Origin: Candidatus Omnitrophota bacterium
GTDB lineage: Bacteria; Omnitrophota; Gorgyraeia; Gygaellales; Profunditerraquicolaceae
Direction of reading: 5' to 3'
Assembly: GCA_030691725.1 (NCBI GenBank)
Contig: JAUYDQ010000056.1
Span: forward strand, 1 to 5,944
Length of the DNA stretch: 5,944 nucleotides
Shown in pieces: positions 1 to 5,912 of this stretch. The stretch's first letter is position 1. Each line of letters opens with the position of its first letter. Both the position numbers and the translations under genes were made by a program. The notes below the pieces were generated by a model that saw nothing but the letters and a program-made list of their open reading frames with translations, made no database searches and was not told where the DNA came from.

Positions 1-1
1 A

Positions 2-721
2 CTCCAGAATAAGGACCTTTGCATAGTAAATTCCTTAGATAATTTAGAAGATTCATCAACCCTAATATTGCCCTCCCATGGCAGTCCCCGCGATATATTA
101 AACGCTGCCAAGAAGAAAAACTTAAAACTCATTGATGTTACCTGTCCCTATGTCTCTCTGGTGCAGAAGATTTGCGATATGCTTCATAAGCAGGGCTTGG
201 TCGTTATTATTGTCGGTGACCGCAAGCATCCTGAAATAAGAGCTCTTTTGGATTTAGCGCCCGGCGCACATACCATTGAAAAAATAAAAGATATCAAAGA
301 AAATGTTTTTTCCTATAAAAAAATAGGAATAATTTCTCAGACTACTCAAACCAAAGACGTATTTTTCCAAGTGGTAAGTAAGATATTGCAAAAAAATCCC
401 CTGGTAAAGGAGGTGCATGTATATAACACCATATGTTTAGATACGGTACACAGGCAGAACGAAGTAAAGAAACTCGCATCTTGCGTAGATGCCTTATTAG
501 TTATCGGTTCGCGCCTGAGTGCCAATACCAAAAGGTTGCTGCATATCGGCCGTAACATTAATAAGAGAACGTATCTTGTCGAGAATGAAAAAGCCAATCT
601 GGATAAAATATTAAAAAATGCGAATAAGATTGGATTGATAAGCGGTGCTTCTACGCCGCAGTGGTTAGTTAAAGAGATTATTAAGAAGATAAGAGAGGCC
701 ACAACTTATGGAACGAAGTGA
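2..721 (+). CDS. ispH: 4-hydroxy-3-methylbut-2-enyl diphosphate reductase (IspH/LytB), 5'-truncated by the window edge
   Basis: IspH is the cytosolic iron-sulfur enzyme that performs the last step of the MEP pathway, reducing HMBPP to IPP and DMAPP. The reading frame is open from base 2 to the TGA at 719-721 (239 codons). An in-frame TTG at 68 is an internal leucine, not a start, because IspH homology continues upstream of it. Counting that codon as residue 1, the family landmarks are SHG (H4), DVTCP (cluster cysteine C26), HPE (H54, E56), SQTT (T92/T93), NTIC (cluster cysteine C123), SAN (S151, N153) and GAS (S195). These correspond to the known E. coli substrate and cluster ligands. By comparison with the E. 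coli protein about 50 N-terminal residues lie outside the window, including the first cluster cysteine and the first substrate histidine. rpsA follows after a 188-base leader. In clostridia IspH and S1 can be fused; here they are separate genes. The gene looks functional apart from the window cut. Confidence 0.95.
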   Translation, partial: LQNKDLCIVNSLDNLEDSSTLILPSHGSPRDILNAAKKKNLKLIDVTCPYVSLVQKICDMLHKQGLVVIIVGDRKHPEIRALLDLAPGAHTIEKIKDIKENVFSYKKIGIISQTTQTKDVFFQVVSKILQKNPLVKEVHVYNTICLDTVHRQNEVKKLASCVDALLVIGSRLSANTKRLLHIGRNINKRTYLVENEKANLDKILKNANKIGLISGASTPQWLVKEIIKKIREATTYGTK

Positions 722-723
722 AC

Positions 724-751
724 ATCCCCCTTCGCTGAAGCTTCGGGGGAT
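724..751 (-). repeat. Hairpin repeat, copy 1 (GAA/GAA internal-loop element, minus orientation)
   Basis: The arms ATCCCCC (724-730) and GGGGGAT (745-751) are perfect inverted repeats. Inside them lie TTC (731-733) facing TTC (742-744), then GCT (734-736) pairing with AGC (739-741), with GA at the tip. Read on the minus strand this is a 7-bp stem, a symmetrical GAA/GAA purine internal loop and a 3-bp inner stem. It is the same fold as the next element in the opposite orientation. It starts three bases after the ispH stop codon. There is no following T-run, so it does not look like a classical intrinsic terminator, though it could still slow transcription or protect the ispH 3' end. Confidence 0.8.
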
Positions 752-752
752 A

Positions 753-780
753 GTCCTCCGAAGCCTTGGCGAAGGAGGAC
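753..780 (+). repeat. Hairpin repeat, copy 2 (GAA/GAA internal-loop element, plus orientation)
   Basis: The arms GTCCTCC (753-759) and GGAGGAC (774-780) pair perfectly. They enclose GAA (760-762) facing GAA (771-773) and an inner GCC (763-765) pairing with GGC (768-770), which can also be read as a CTTG tetraloop closed by GC pairs. Compared with the minus-strand reading of copy 1, the conserved internal loop is identical. Three base-pair positions have changed on both sides at once (A-T to G-C, C-G to T-A and T-A to C-G), and only one loop base differs otherwise. One base separates the two copies. The function is unknown; it behaves as a structured interspersed repeat. Confidence 0.8.
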
Positions 781-801
781 ATAATTTGTTTGGCCGAACT
801 T

Positions 802-839
802 ATCCCCCCTTCTTGCTTTCGTAAGAAAGCAGGGGGGAT
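802..839 (+). repeat. Long hairpin with GTAA tetraloop in the rpsA leader
   Basis: The outer arms ATCCCCCC (802-809) and GGGGGGAT (832-839) pair over 8 bp. After a four-base bulge on the 5' side (TTCT, 810-813), TGCTTTC (814-820) pairs with GAAAGCA (825-831) over 7 bp, closed by GTAA (821-824), which matches the stable GNRA tetraloop class. The outer arm resembles that of the first hairpin (ATCCCCC), but the inside is different. The sequence after it is ATTAATTCGC, without a T-run, so intrinsic termination is not supported. It may be another interspersed repeat or a structured part of the leader. Confidence 0.7.
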
Positions 840-845
840 TAATTC

Positions 846-889
846 GCACTTATAACTTACTCACACTAACGTGTTCGTAAGTTATGTGC
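846..889 (+). promoter_or_regulatory. Leader hairpin directly upstream of the rpsA ribosome-binding site
   Basis: Three nested paired blocks form one imperfect hairpin: GCAC (846-849) with GTGC (886-889), ATAACTTAC (852-860) with GTAAGTTAT (877-885), and ACAC (863-866) with GTGT (871-874), around a TAAC loop (867-870). The interruptions are a two-base bulge (850-851) and a 2x2 internal loop (TC facing TC). The hairpin ends six bases before the Shine-Dalgarno. In E. coli the rpsA leader folds into hairpins and is autogenously controlled by S1, so a similar role is a reasonable inference. It is not demonstrated, and the hairpin could equally be a repeat element. Confidence 0.6.
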
Positions 890-894
890 TCATT

Positions 895-901
895 AAGGAG
901 G
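895..901 (+). promoter_or_regulatory. Shine-Dalgarno site of rpsA
   Basis: AAGGAGG lies eight bases before the ATG at 910, a near-consensus sequence with good spacing, and this fixes the rpsA start. The site is left free between the leader hairpin and the start codon. Confidence 0.85.
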
Positions 902-909
902 TAGTATAA

Positions 910-2451
910 ATGACAACCGAAAGAACTGCTATGGAGGAGCTTTATAATCAGAGCATAAAAATACTGAAGGAAGGCCAGATTATAAAGGGTAAAATCGTAT
1001 CTATAAAAGCAAAAGAGGTATTGGTGGATGTGGGATTTAAATCCGAAGGGATTGTTTCCATCAGTCAATTTAGCAAAGAAGATTTGGGGGTAGGTAAAGA
1101 ATTAGATTTTTTTATCGACTGTATCGAAGATGATTCCGGGATGATTGGGCTTTCCCGGGATAAAGCTATACGCATACAAGGTTGGGATAAGATTGTTAAG
1201 AACTCCAATGATGGCACGCTGGTTGAGGGCAGGCCGATAAAAAAGGTAAAGGGCGGATTCTTGGTTGATGTTATAGGGATAGAAGGTTTCTTGCCCACAT
1301 CTCTTTCTTCTTTCAGGGGCCTCTCAGACAAAAATATTCTTAATAATGCATTTAAATTCAAAATTATTAAGGTAAATAATCTAAGGCACAGCATAATATT
1401 ATCCCATCGGGAGGCTATGCAAAAAGCGAAAGAAGAGGCAAAAGAAAAACTATGGCAGGATTTAAAGATAGGAGGGATTTACTCGGGAACAGTCAAGGCA
1501 ATAACCGATTTTGGAGCATTTGTGGATCTGGGTGGTGTAGACGGGCTTTTATACATCACCGATATGTCCTGGTCTAAAATCAGCCATCCTTCTGAGATAG
1601 TGGCGTTGGCAGATAAAATCGAAGTAGTTATTTTGAATTTAGATAAAGAATCAAGCAAAGTCTCCCTCGGCCTAAAGCAGAGATTTCCCGATCCCTGGCA
1701 GGATATTGAGACAAAATATAGTGTGGGTTCTAAGGTAAAAGGTAAAGTTGTAAACATCCTGCCTTATGGCGTATTTGTAGAGTTAGAAAAAGGAATTGAG
1801 GGGTTAATTCATGTATCTGAGATATCCTGGACAAAGAGGGTAAATAATCCCGGCGAAATGTTTGCTATAGGAGATACGGTAGAGGTTCAGGTGTTAAGTA
1901 TAGAGAAAGAATCGCGCAAGATATCTTTGAGCCTTAAGCAACTGGAGCAGAATCCGTGGTTGGAAGCCGAATCTAAATATCCTTCTGGTACAAAAGTTCA
2001 GGGAAAGGTAAGGGGTTTTACTGCGTACGGCGCATTTGTAGAGTTGGATAACACTTTAGAAGGGATGATTCATATCTCAGATATCTCCTGGACTAAAAGG
2101 ATAGCCCATCCGCAGGACATATTCAAGAAAGGGCAAAAAGTGGAAGTGCTGGTGCTTTCGGTAGATGCTCAAAACCGGCGCATTGCATTAGGATTAAAAC
2201 AATTGCAGCCTAATCCTTGGCCGGAGATTACTACCAAATATCCTTTGGATACAGTTATAGAAACAGAAGTTGTGAATATTACTGATTTTGGTGTATTTGT
2301 AAAGATTACCGAAGATTTAGAGGGTTTAGTTTATGCCAGCGAAATAGATAAGGATGCTCTTGCACAATTGAAAGCAGGGGATAAATTAAAAGCAAAAGTA
2401 ATTAAAGTGGAAGCAGAGCAGGCGAAGATCGGCCTGAGCGCAAAATTATAG
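910..2451 (+). CDS. rpsA: 30S ribosomal protein S1, six S1 domains
   Basis: Ribosomal protein S1 binds mRNA at the 30S subunit and helps unfold and position it for initiation. The 513-residue product contains six S1-type OB folds at roughly residues 22-84, 102-168, 187-257, 272-343, 358-430 and 445-513. Domains 3 to 5 are the most canonical, each with an FGAFV/YGVFV/YGAFV strand followed by GLLYITDMSW, GLIHVSEISW or GMIHISDISW, and they are joined by near-repeated PW...E...KY linkers. Domain 2 is divergent and carries the GFLPTSL motif typical of the ribosome-binding half of S1. Domain 6 is short and degenerate, lacking the usual SW...HP segment. The length is close to the 557-residue E. coli protein, so this is a full bacterial S1 and not a short paralogue. 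The start is supported by AAGGAGG eight bases upstream. The TAG stop at 2449-2451 overlaps the first base pair of GGGACGTCTTTG repeat sequence, so the present C-terminus may have been set by repeat insertion. Confidence 0.96.
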   Translation: MTTERTAMEELYNQSIKILKEGQIIKGKIVSIKAKEVLVDVGFKSEGIVSISQFSKEDLGVGKELDFFIDCIEDDSGMIGLSRDKAIRIQGWDKIVKNSNDGTLVEGRPIKKVKGGFLVDVIGIEGFLPTSLSSFRGLSDKNILNNAFKFKIIKVNNLRHSIILSHREAMQKAKEEAKEKLWQDLKIGGIYSGTVKAITDFGAFVDLGGVDGLLYITDMSWSKISHPSEIVALADKIEVVILNLDKESSKVSLGLKQRFPDPWQDIETKYSVGSKVKGKVVNILPYGVFVELEKGIEGLIHVSEISWTKRVNNPGEMFAIGDTVEVQVLSIEKESRKISLSLKQLEQNPWLEAESKYPSGTKVQGKVRGFTAYGAFVELDNTLEGMIHISDISWTKRIAHPQDIFKKGQKVEVLVLSVDAQNRRIALGLKQLQPNPWPEITTKYPLDTVIETEVVNITDFGVFVKITEDLEGLVYASEIDKDALAQLKAGDKLKAKVIKVEAEQAKIGLSAKL

Positions 2452-2509
2452 GGACGTCTTTGTTGCTAATCGAGGGACGTCTTTGAATCCAATCGGAAGG
2501 GTGTCCCTC
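2450..2509 (+). repeat. GGGACGTCTTTG repeat element between rpsA and tyrS
   Basis: AGGGACGTCTTTG occurs twice as exact 13-base direct copies (2450-2462 and 2473-2485), 23 bases apart start to start. A partly complementary 3' arm lies at 2497-2509. As RNA, the second copy (2472-2484) can form a continuous 13-bp stem with 2497-2509, including three G-U wobbles, around a 12-base loop. The first copy can pair with the same 3' arm over 12 bases, so the two folds exclude each other. The first copy overlaps the rpsA stop codon, and the 3' arm ends five bases before the tyrS Shine-Dalgarno. The GGGAC core recalls the repeats flanking the glycosyltransferase gene downstream, but it is a distinct family. 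Confidence 0.8.
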
Positions 2510-2514
2510 AAAGC

Positions 2515-2518
2515 GAGG
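2515..2518 (+). promoter_or_regulatory. Shine-Dalgarno site of tyrS
   Basis: GAGG is seven bases before the ATG at 2526. The surrounding GAGGTAGTA is shared with the rpsA ribosome site, so initiation at 2526 is well supported. The repeat hairpin just upstream stops short of it. Confidence 0.7.
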
Positions 2519-2525
2519 TAGTAAG

Positions 2526-3701
2526 ATGCAAAAATCAGATATCGATAAACAAATAGAAGTTATTAAGCGCGGCGTAGTTGAGATAATCTCAGAAGAAGAG
2601 TTAAAAGCGAAGCTAGAAGGAAGTATAAGAGAAAAAAGACCCTTAAGAGTGAAGGCTGGCTTTGACCCTACTGCACCGGATATTCATTTAGGCCATACTG
2701 TTCTCTTAAGAAAATTGCGCCAGTTTCAGGATTTAGGGCACAAGGTTATTTTTTTAATTGGCGATTTTACTGCCCGTATCGGTGATCCCAGCGGCAGGCA
2801 AGAAACGAGAAAGCAATTGACTAAAGAGGAGGTATTGGCGAACGCTGCAACTTATAAAAGGCAGGTATCTAAAATCCTTGATGTAGATAAGATACAGGTA
2901 ACCTTTAATAGCGAATGGTTTGATAAGATGTCAGTATTAGATATATTGAAACTGACGACGCATGCTACAGTTGCCCAGATGCTGGCGAGGAGCGATTTTA
3001 AGAAAAGATTATCCAAAGGCGAAGATATCTCACTTTTGGAATTTATGTATCCGCTTTTGCAGGGCTATGATTCAGTAAAATTAGAGGCAGATATCGAATT
3101 AGGCGGCACAGACCAGATATTTAATCTTTTAGTAGGTAGAGATATCCAGAGAGACTTTGGTCAGGCGCAACAGGTAATTATCACTATGCCACTTTTAGAA
3201 GGTACTGATGGCGTACAAAAAATGAGTAAATCTTACGCAAATTTTATCGCTATTAACGAAAATCCGAATGAAATGTTCGGGAAAATTATGTCTATATCCG
3301 ATGAAATGATGCTGAAATATTATACCTTGCTTACTGATGAGGATTTAGAGGCTATAAAGAAAATGCATCCTAAAGAGGCAAAAGTGAAGTTGGCGCAAGA
3401 GTTAATCGGGCAGTATCATTCTAAAAAGGATGCAGAAAAAACCCGTTTGGAATTTGAGCGCGTATTTAGTCAAGGAGAATTGCCGCAGGATATACCCGAA
3501 TATAAAACAGACGGGAAACAGTCAATTACAACTATATTATTGAATAGTAGATTGGTGAAAAGCGGAAACGAGGCGCGCAGATTAATAAAACAGGGAGCAG
3601 TGTCTTTGGATAACTCTAAGGTTAGGCAAGAGAATTTTGTACCTATAAAAGGCGGTGTTCTTAAGGTGGGTTCCCGAAGATTCCTGAAGATTATCGTTTA
3701 G
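2526..3701 (+). CDS. tyrS: Tyrosyl-tRNA synthetase (class I, TyrZ-like)
   Basis: This cytosolic enzyme charges tRNA-Tyr with tyrosine using ATP. The 391-residue protein has the class I Rossmann-fold catalytic core, with the HIGH-type signature HLGH at residues 54-57 within [11 protein letters not shown] and the KMSKS loop at 232-236. The tyrosine-binding region has QGYDS (179-183) and GGTDQ (193-197). An anticodon-binding helical region follows, then a C-terminal S4 RNA-binding domain at about 331-391 ([14 protein letters not shown]). The KMSKS and TAPDIHLGH forms fit the TyrZ-type subgroup rather than the E. coli TyrS subgroup, which has KFGKT. Length and motifs are complete. No T-box leader, as regulates tyrS in many Firmicutes, is present; the 74-base gap is occupied by a repeat. 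The downstream flippase starts only 4 bases after the stop, suggesting co-transcription. Confidence 0.96.
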   Translation: MQKSDIDKQIEVIKRGVVEIISEEELKAKLEGSIREKRPLRVKAGFDPTAPDIHLGHTVLLRKLRQFQDLGHKVIFLIGDFTARIGDPSGRQETRKQLTKEEVLANAATYKRQVSKILDVDKIQVTFNSEWFDKMSVLDILKLTTHATVAQMLARSDFKKRLSKGEDISLLEFMYPLLQGYDSVKLEADIELGGTDQIFNLLVGRDIQRDFGQAQQVIITMPLLEGTDGVQKMSKSYANFIAINENPNEMFGKIMSISDEMMLKYYTLLTDEDLEAIKKMHPKEAKVKLAQELIGQYHSKKDAEKTRLEFERVFSQGELPQDIPEYKTDGKQSITTILLNSRLVKSGNEARRLIKQGAVSLDNSKVRQENFVPIKGGVLKVGSRRFLKIIV

Positions 3702-3705
3702 GCTT

Positions 3706-4977
3706 ATGCTAAATAAATTTAAAAATTTAGACCATTTCAGTAAAAATATAATTTTGGTTTTCGTCGGAACTTCCTTAGCGAACTTTCTAAATCTTATGTA
3801 TCAATTATTAATTGCGCATAAACTGTCTGCTTCGGATTTTGCAGCATTTAACTCTCTACTCTCTATATATATGCTGATTGCTGCACCGTTAGGGACACTT
3901 CAGATAGCGGTGACCAAATACACGTCAGAATTTAATGCTCATAATCAGGTTGCTAAAATCAGGTTTTTTCTATCCGACCTCTTTAAGAAAAGTTCAATTT
4001 TAGCAATTTCTACTTTTTTAATTTTTTGGTTCGCCTCGATTTATATCATAAACATATTGAAGATTCCGTCAGTTCTTTCGGGTGGTATCTTAGCTCTATT
4101 GCTTGCTTCGACTTGTCTTGCCCAGGTTTTTTCGGGAGGAGTGCAAGGATTAGAACTTTTCGGTTGGTTAACTTTCGCCTCAGTCATAACCGGTATATTA
4201 AAATTATTTCTTACCTTCATATTTATCCTTTTAGGATATAATATCGCAGGAGCTTTAGGTGCGCTGTTAGCCTCTAGCTTAATCGGTCTTGCCATTTATT
4301 TTCTACCTCTCAGGCGATTTATTTCCACGAGAGCCGCAAGAGAAAATATCAACTATAAAGAGATATTGATTTATTTATTTCCTGTAGCGATAAGCAATTT
4401 CTGTTTTATTGCCCTGGTAAGTTTCGATATGGTTTTAGTAAAATTTTACTTTTCAGAAGGAAATTCCGGATTTTATTCTTTAGCCCAGATGGTAGGAAAA
4501 ATTTTTCTCTTTTTACCCGGGGCAATCAGTATGGTAATGTTTCCCAGGACCAGCGGCTTAAACGCAAAAAATATGGATACCGCCTCTACCCTAAAAAAGT
4601 CGCTTTTTTATGTTTCAGCCTTATCTATTTGCGCAATTTTTATCTATAATTTTTTCTCTGTCCAAGTATTAACAGTTTTAACAGGCAAGGCTTATCCAGA
4701 ATCTGTATTTCTGGGGAGATTGTTTAGTATCTCGATGAGCTTTTTTGCGCTCTTGTACATTATGATAGCTTATTTTCTTTCCATAAAAGACCTGCGTTTT
4801 ATTAAGTATTTGGTTTTATTTACTGGCTTTCAGTTTTTGGGAATTATATTTTTCCATAAAAATCTTATTCAGGTGCAATTTATCCTATGCGTAAATGCAA
4901 TTTTACTTTTTTCTATACATTTGCTATTAGCATATAGAAAAGGGGGAAAAGGGACTGTTCCCGCCATAGCTAATTAA
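3706..4977 (+). CDS. Oligosaccharide flippase family protein (Wzx-like, MATE/MVF superfamily)
   Basis: This is an inner-membrane protein expected to flip polyprenyl-linked oligosaccharide to the outer face for surface glycan assembly. The 423-residue sequence shows about twelve hydrophobic segments, near residues 14-36, 44-70, 96-117, 122-144, 154-177, 180-200, 218-240, 255-280, 298-322, 330-358, 365-383 and 389-409. The segment QMVGKIFLFLPGAISMVMFP (261-280) resembles the conserved eighth-helix region of polysaccharide biosynthesis flippases. MurJ is a more distant alternative; nothing specific to MurJ was recognised. The start is 4 bases after the tyrS stop and has only a weak AGG three bases upstream, so translation is probably coupled to tyrS. 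The last eight residues (GTVPAIAN) and the TAA stop are encoded by a 52-base repeat that recurs at 5861-5912. The tail after the final helix therefore probably results from repeat insertion, while the membrane domain is intact. The substrate cannot be told. Confidence 0.88.
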   Translation: MLNKFKNLDHFSKNIILVFVGTSLANFLNLMYQLLIAHKLSASDFAAFNSLLSIYMLIAAPLGTLQIAVTKYTSEFNAHNQVAKIRFFLSDLFKKSSILAISTFLIFWFASIYIINILKIPSVLSGGILALLLASTCLAQVFSGGVQGLELFGWLTFASVITGILKLFLTFIFILLGYNIAGALGALLASSLIGLAIYFLPLRRFISTRAARENINYKEILIYLFPVAISNFCFIALVSFDMVLVKFYFSEGNSGFYSLAQMVGKIFLFLPGAISMVMFPRTSGLNAKNMDTASTLKKSLFYVSALSICAIFIYNFFSVQVLTVLTGKAYPESVFLGRLFSISMSFFALLYIMIAYFLSIKDLRFIKYLVLFTGFQFLGIIFFHKNLIQVQFILCVNAILLFSIHLLLAYRKGGKGTVPAIAN

Positions 4978-5002
4978 AAGTCGCACTAAGGGGACTATCC
5001 CT
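4950..5002 (+). repeat. GGGACTGTCCC composite repeat, copy A
   Basis: The element has two boxes, AGGGACTGTTCCC (4950-4962) and GGGGACTATCCCT (4990-5002), which pair with each other at 11 of 13 positions, counting one G-U. Between them lies GCCATAGCTAA, an AT-rich spacer and GCACTAA. Copy B at 5861-5912 has the same layout: the first 23 bases (from GGGAC) match at 21, the last 20 at 19, and the spacer is variable. Copy A encodes the final residues and stop of the flippase and occupies the whole gap before the glycosyltransferase start. It resembles REP-type interspersed elements; no transposase is visible in the window. Confidence 0.85.
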
Positions 5003-5008
5003 GATATT

Positions 5009-5803
5009 ATGATGAAGGCCCTAAAAGAAAAAATCTCCATAGTTATGCCTGCATACAACGAGGGGAGTCGTATTGTATCCAGCATAGAGGAAACAGCGCG
5101 AGCTTTTGATGACTTTGGTTACCCTTGGGAAATTATTGTGATGGATGACGGCTCATCCGATGATACTTATGAAAAAGCCAATGCCCTTGCCCAGAAGTAC
5201 CCCCAACTTATTGTCAAAAGAAATCCTGTGAACATGGGTAAAGGAAGGGCGATTAAAAAAGCCCTGCATTATATCACTGGAGATTATACGCTCTTTTTAG
5301 ACGCAGATATGGATTTACATCCCATCCAGTTCCAGACGCTTTTTGATATTATGGGTTTCGATAAAGCCGATATAGTTATTGGTTCTAAACTACACCCTAA
5401 TTCCATAGTGAATTATCCCCTACAACGCAAGATAATCAGCTTTGTATATTATTTATTGGTCAAGATTCTGTTTAATTTGCCTTGCCATGACACGCAGACG
5501 GGGCTAAAGTTATTTAAAACCGAGGTGTTAAGGAATGTATTGCCCAGGCTTTTGGTTAAGAAATTTGCCTTTGATTTAGAGCTTTTGGTAAACGCGCATC
5601 ATTTAGGATATAAGATTGTTGAGGCACCCATAATTCTGAAACCCCAAAGGCCTTATGGCCGGATTGGGCCTTCTGCACTTATTAGCACGGGGTTGGATAC
5701 ATTGGCAATATTTTATAGGATGCATATATTAAAATACTATGACCGTATCGATTATTATCGCCGTAAAAACCTGGCAAAAGAATTTAGAAGAATGCGTAGG
5801 TAA
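5009..5803 (+). CDS. Family 2 glycosyltransferase, polyprenyl-phosphate sugar transferase-like (DPM1/ALG5 type)
   Basis: This is a GT-A fold glycosyltransferase that probably transfers a hexose from a nucleotide sugar to a polyprenyl phosphate at the cytoplasmic face of the membrane. In 264 residues it shows the N-terminal strand SIVMPAYNE (10-18), MDDGSSDDT (45-53) for nucleotide binding, NMGKGRAIKKAL (75-86), the DAD metal-binding motif (98-100) and DTQTGLKLF, close to the QTGxKLF motif of dolichyl-phosphate mannose and glucose synthases. There are no C-terminal membrane helices or GtrA domain. A hydrophobic stretch near 133-147 and a very basic C-terminus (RRKNLAKEFRRMRR) could attach it to the membrane. 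Two adjacent ATG codons (5009, 5012) are possible starts; the fold begins right after, and an in-frame TAG at 4967-4969 rules out long extensions. No well-spaced Shine-Dalgarno exists. The nearest, AAGGGGA at 4988-4994 inside the repeat, is 14 bases away. The gene sits between direct repeats and follows a flippase, which supports a glycan role. Its donor sugar is unknown. Confidence 0.9.
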   Translation: MMKALKEKISIVMPAYNEGSRIVSSIEETARAFDDFGYPWEIIVMDDGSSDDTYEKANALAQKYPQLIVKRNPVNMGKGRAIKKALHYITGDYTLFLDADMDLHPIQFQTLFDIMGFDKADIVIGSKLHPNSIVNYPLQRKIISFVYYLLVKILFNLPCHDTQTGLKLFKTEVLRNVLPRLLVKKFAFDLELLVNAHHLGYKIVEAPIILKPQRPYGRIGPSALISTGLDTLAIFYRMHILKYYDRIDYYRRKNLAKEFRRMRR

Positions 5804-5860
5804 ATGTCGGGAACTGGACTTCTTAGATTTTGAGATTTTAGTTTTGCCCGATGTTGATAT
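5804..5860. other. Short intergenic stretch after the glycosyltransferase, no gene seen
   Basis: An ATG at 5804-5806 directly follows the stop codon but opens only a nine-codon frame ending in TGA, so it is not a gene. The stretch is AT-rich and contains no recognisable RNA gene or terminator. The last 32 bases of the window, after copy B, likewise show no gene. Confidence 0.6.
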
Positions 5861-5912
5861 AGGGACTGTCCCCGCCGTAGCTAAAATATTGAGCACTAAG
5901 GGGACTGTCCCT
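5861..5912 (+). repeat. GGGACTGTCCC composite repeat, copy B
   Basis: Boxes AGGGACTGTCCCC (5861-5873) and GGGGACTGTCCCT (5900-5912) pair at 12 of 13 positions, with a T-T mismatch in the centre, around a 26-base loop. Each box also contains the odd palindrome GGGAC-T-GTCCC. The element is in the same orientation as copy A, about 911 bases downstream, so the pair brackets the glycosyltransferase gene. No T-run follows, so it is not a convincing intrinsic terminator. Confidence 0.85.

Noticed and set aside
802..845. Intrinsic terminator between ispH and rpsA
   Set aside because: The stem is strong, but the bases after it are ATTAATTCGC with no T-run.
1065..1394. Minus-strand open frames within rpsA (also 1479-1757)
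   Set aside because: They lie wholly inside a clear six-domain S1 gene and encode nothing recognisable.
2452..2525. Possible T-box riboswitch upstream of tyrS, prompted by AGGGTG at 2498-2503
   Set aside because: The gap is only 74 bases, the conserved T-box consensus is not matched beyond those few bases, there is no specifier stem or terminator, and the segment is better explained as the 3' arm of the GGGACGTCTTTG repeat.
4026..4295. Open frames on both strands inside the flippase gene
   Set aside because: They are shadows of the flippase frame, without ribosome sites or recognisable protein features.
2450..5912. CRISPR array suggested by repeated GGGAC motifs
   Set aside because: The copies are few, irregularly spaced, fall into two distinct families and have no spacers of uniform length or cas genes.
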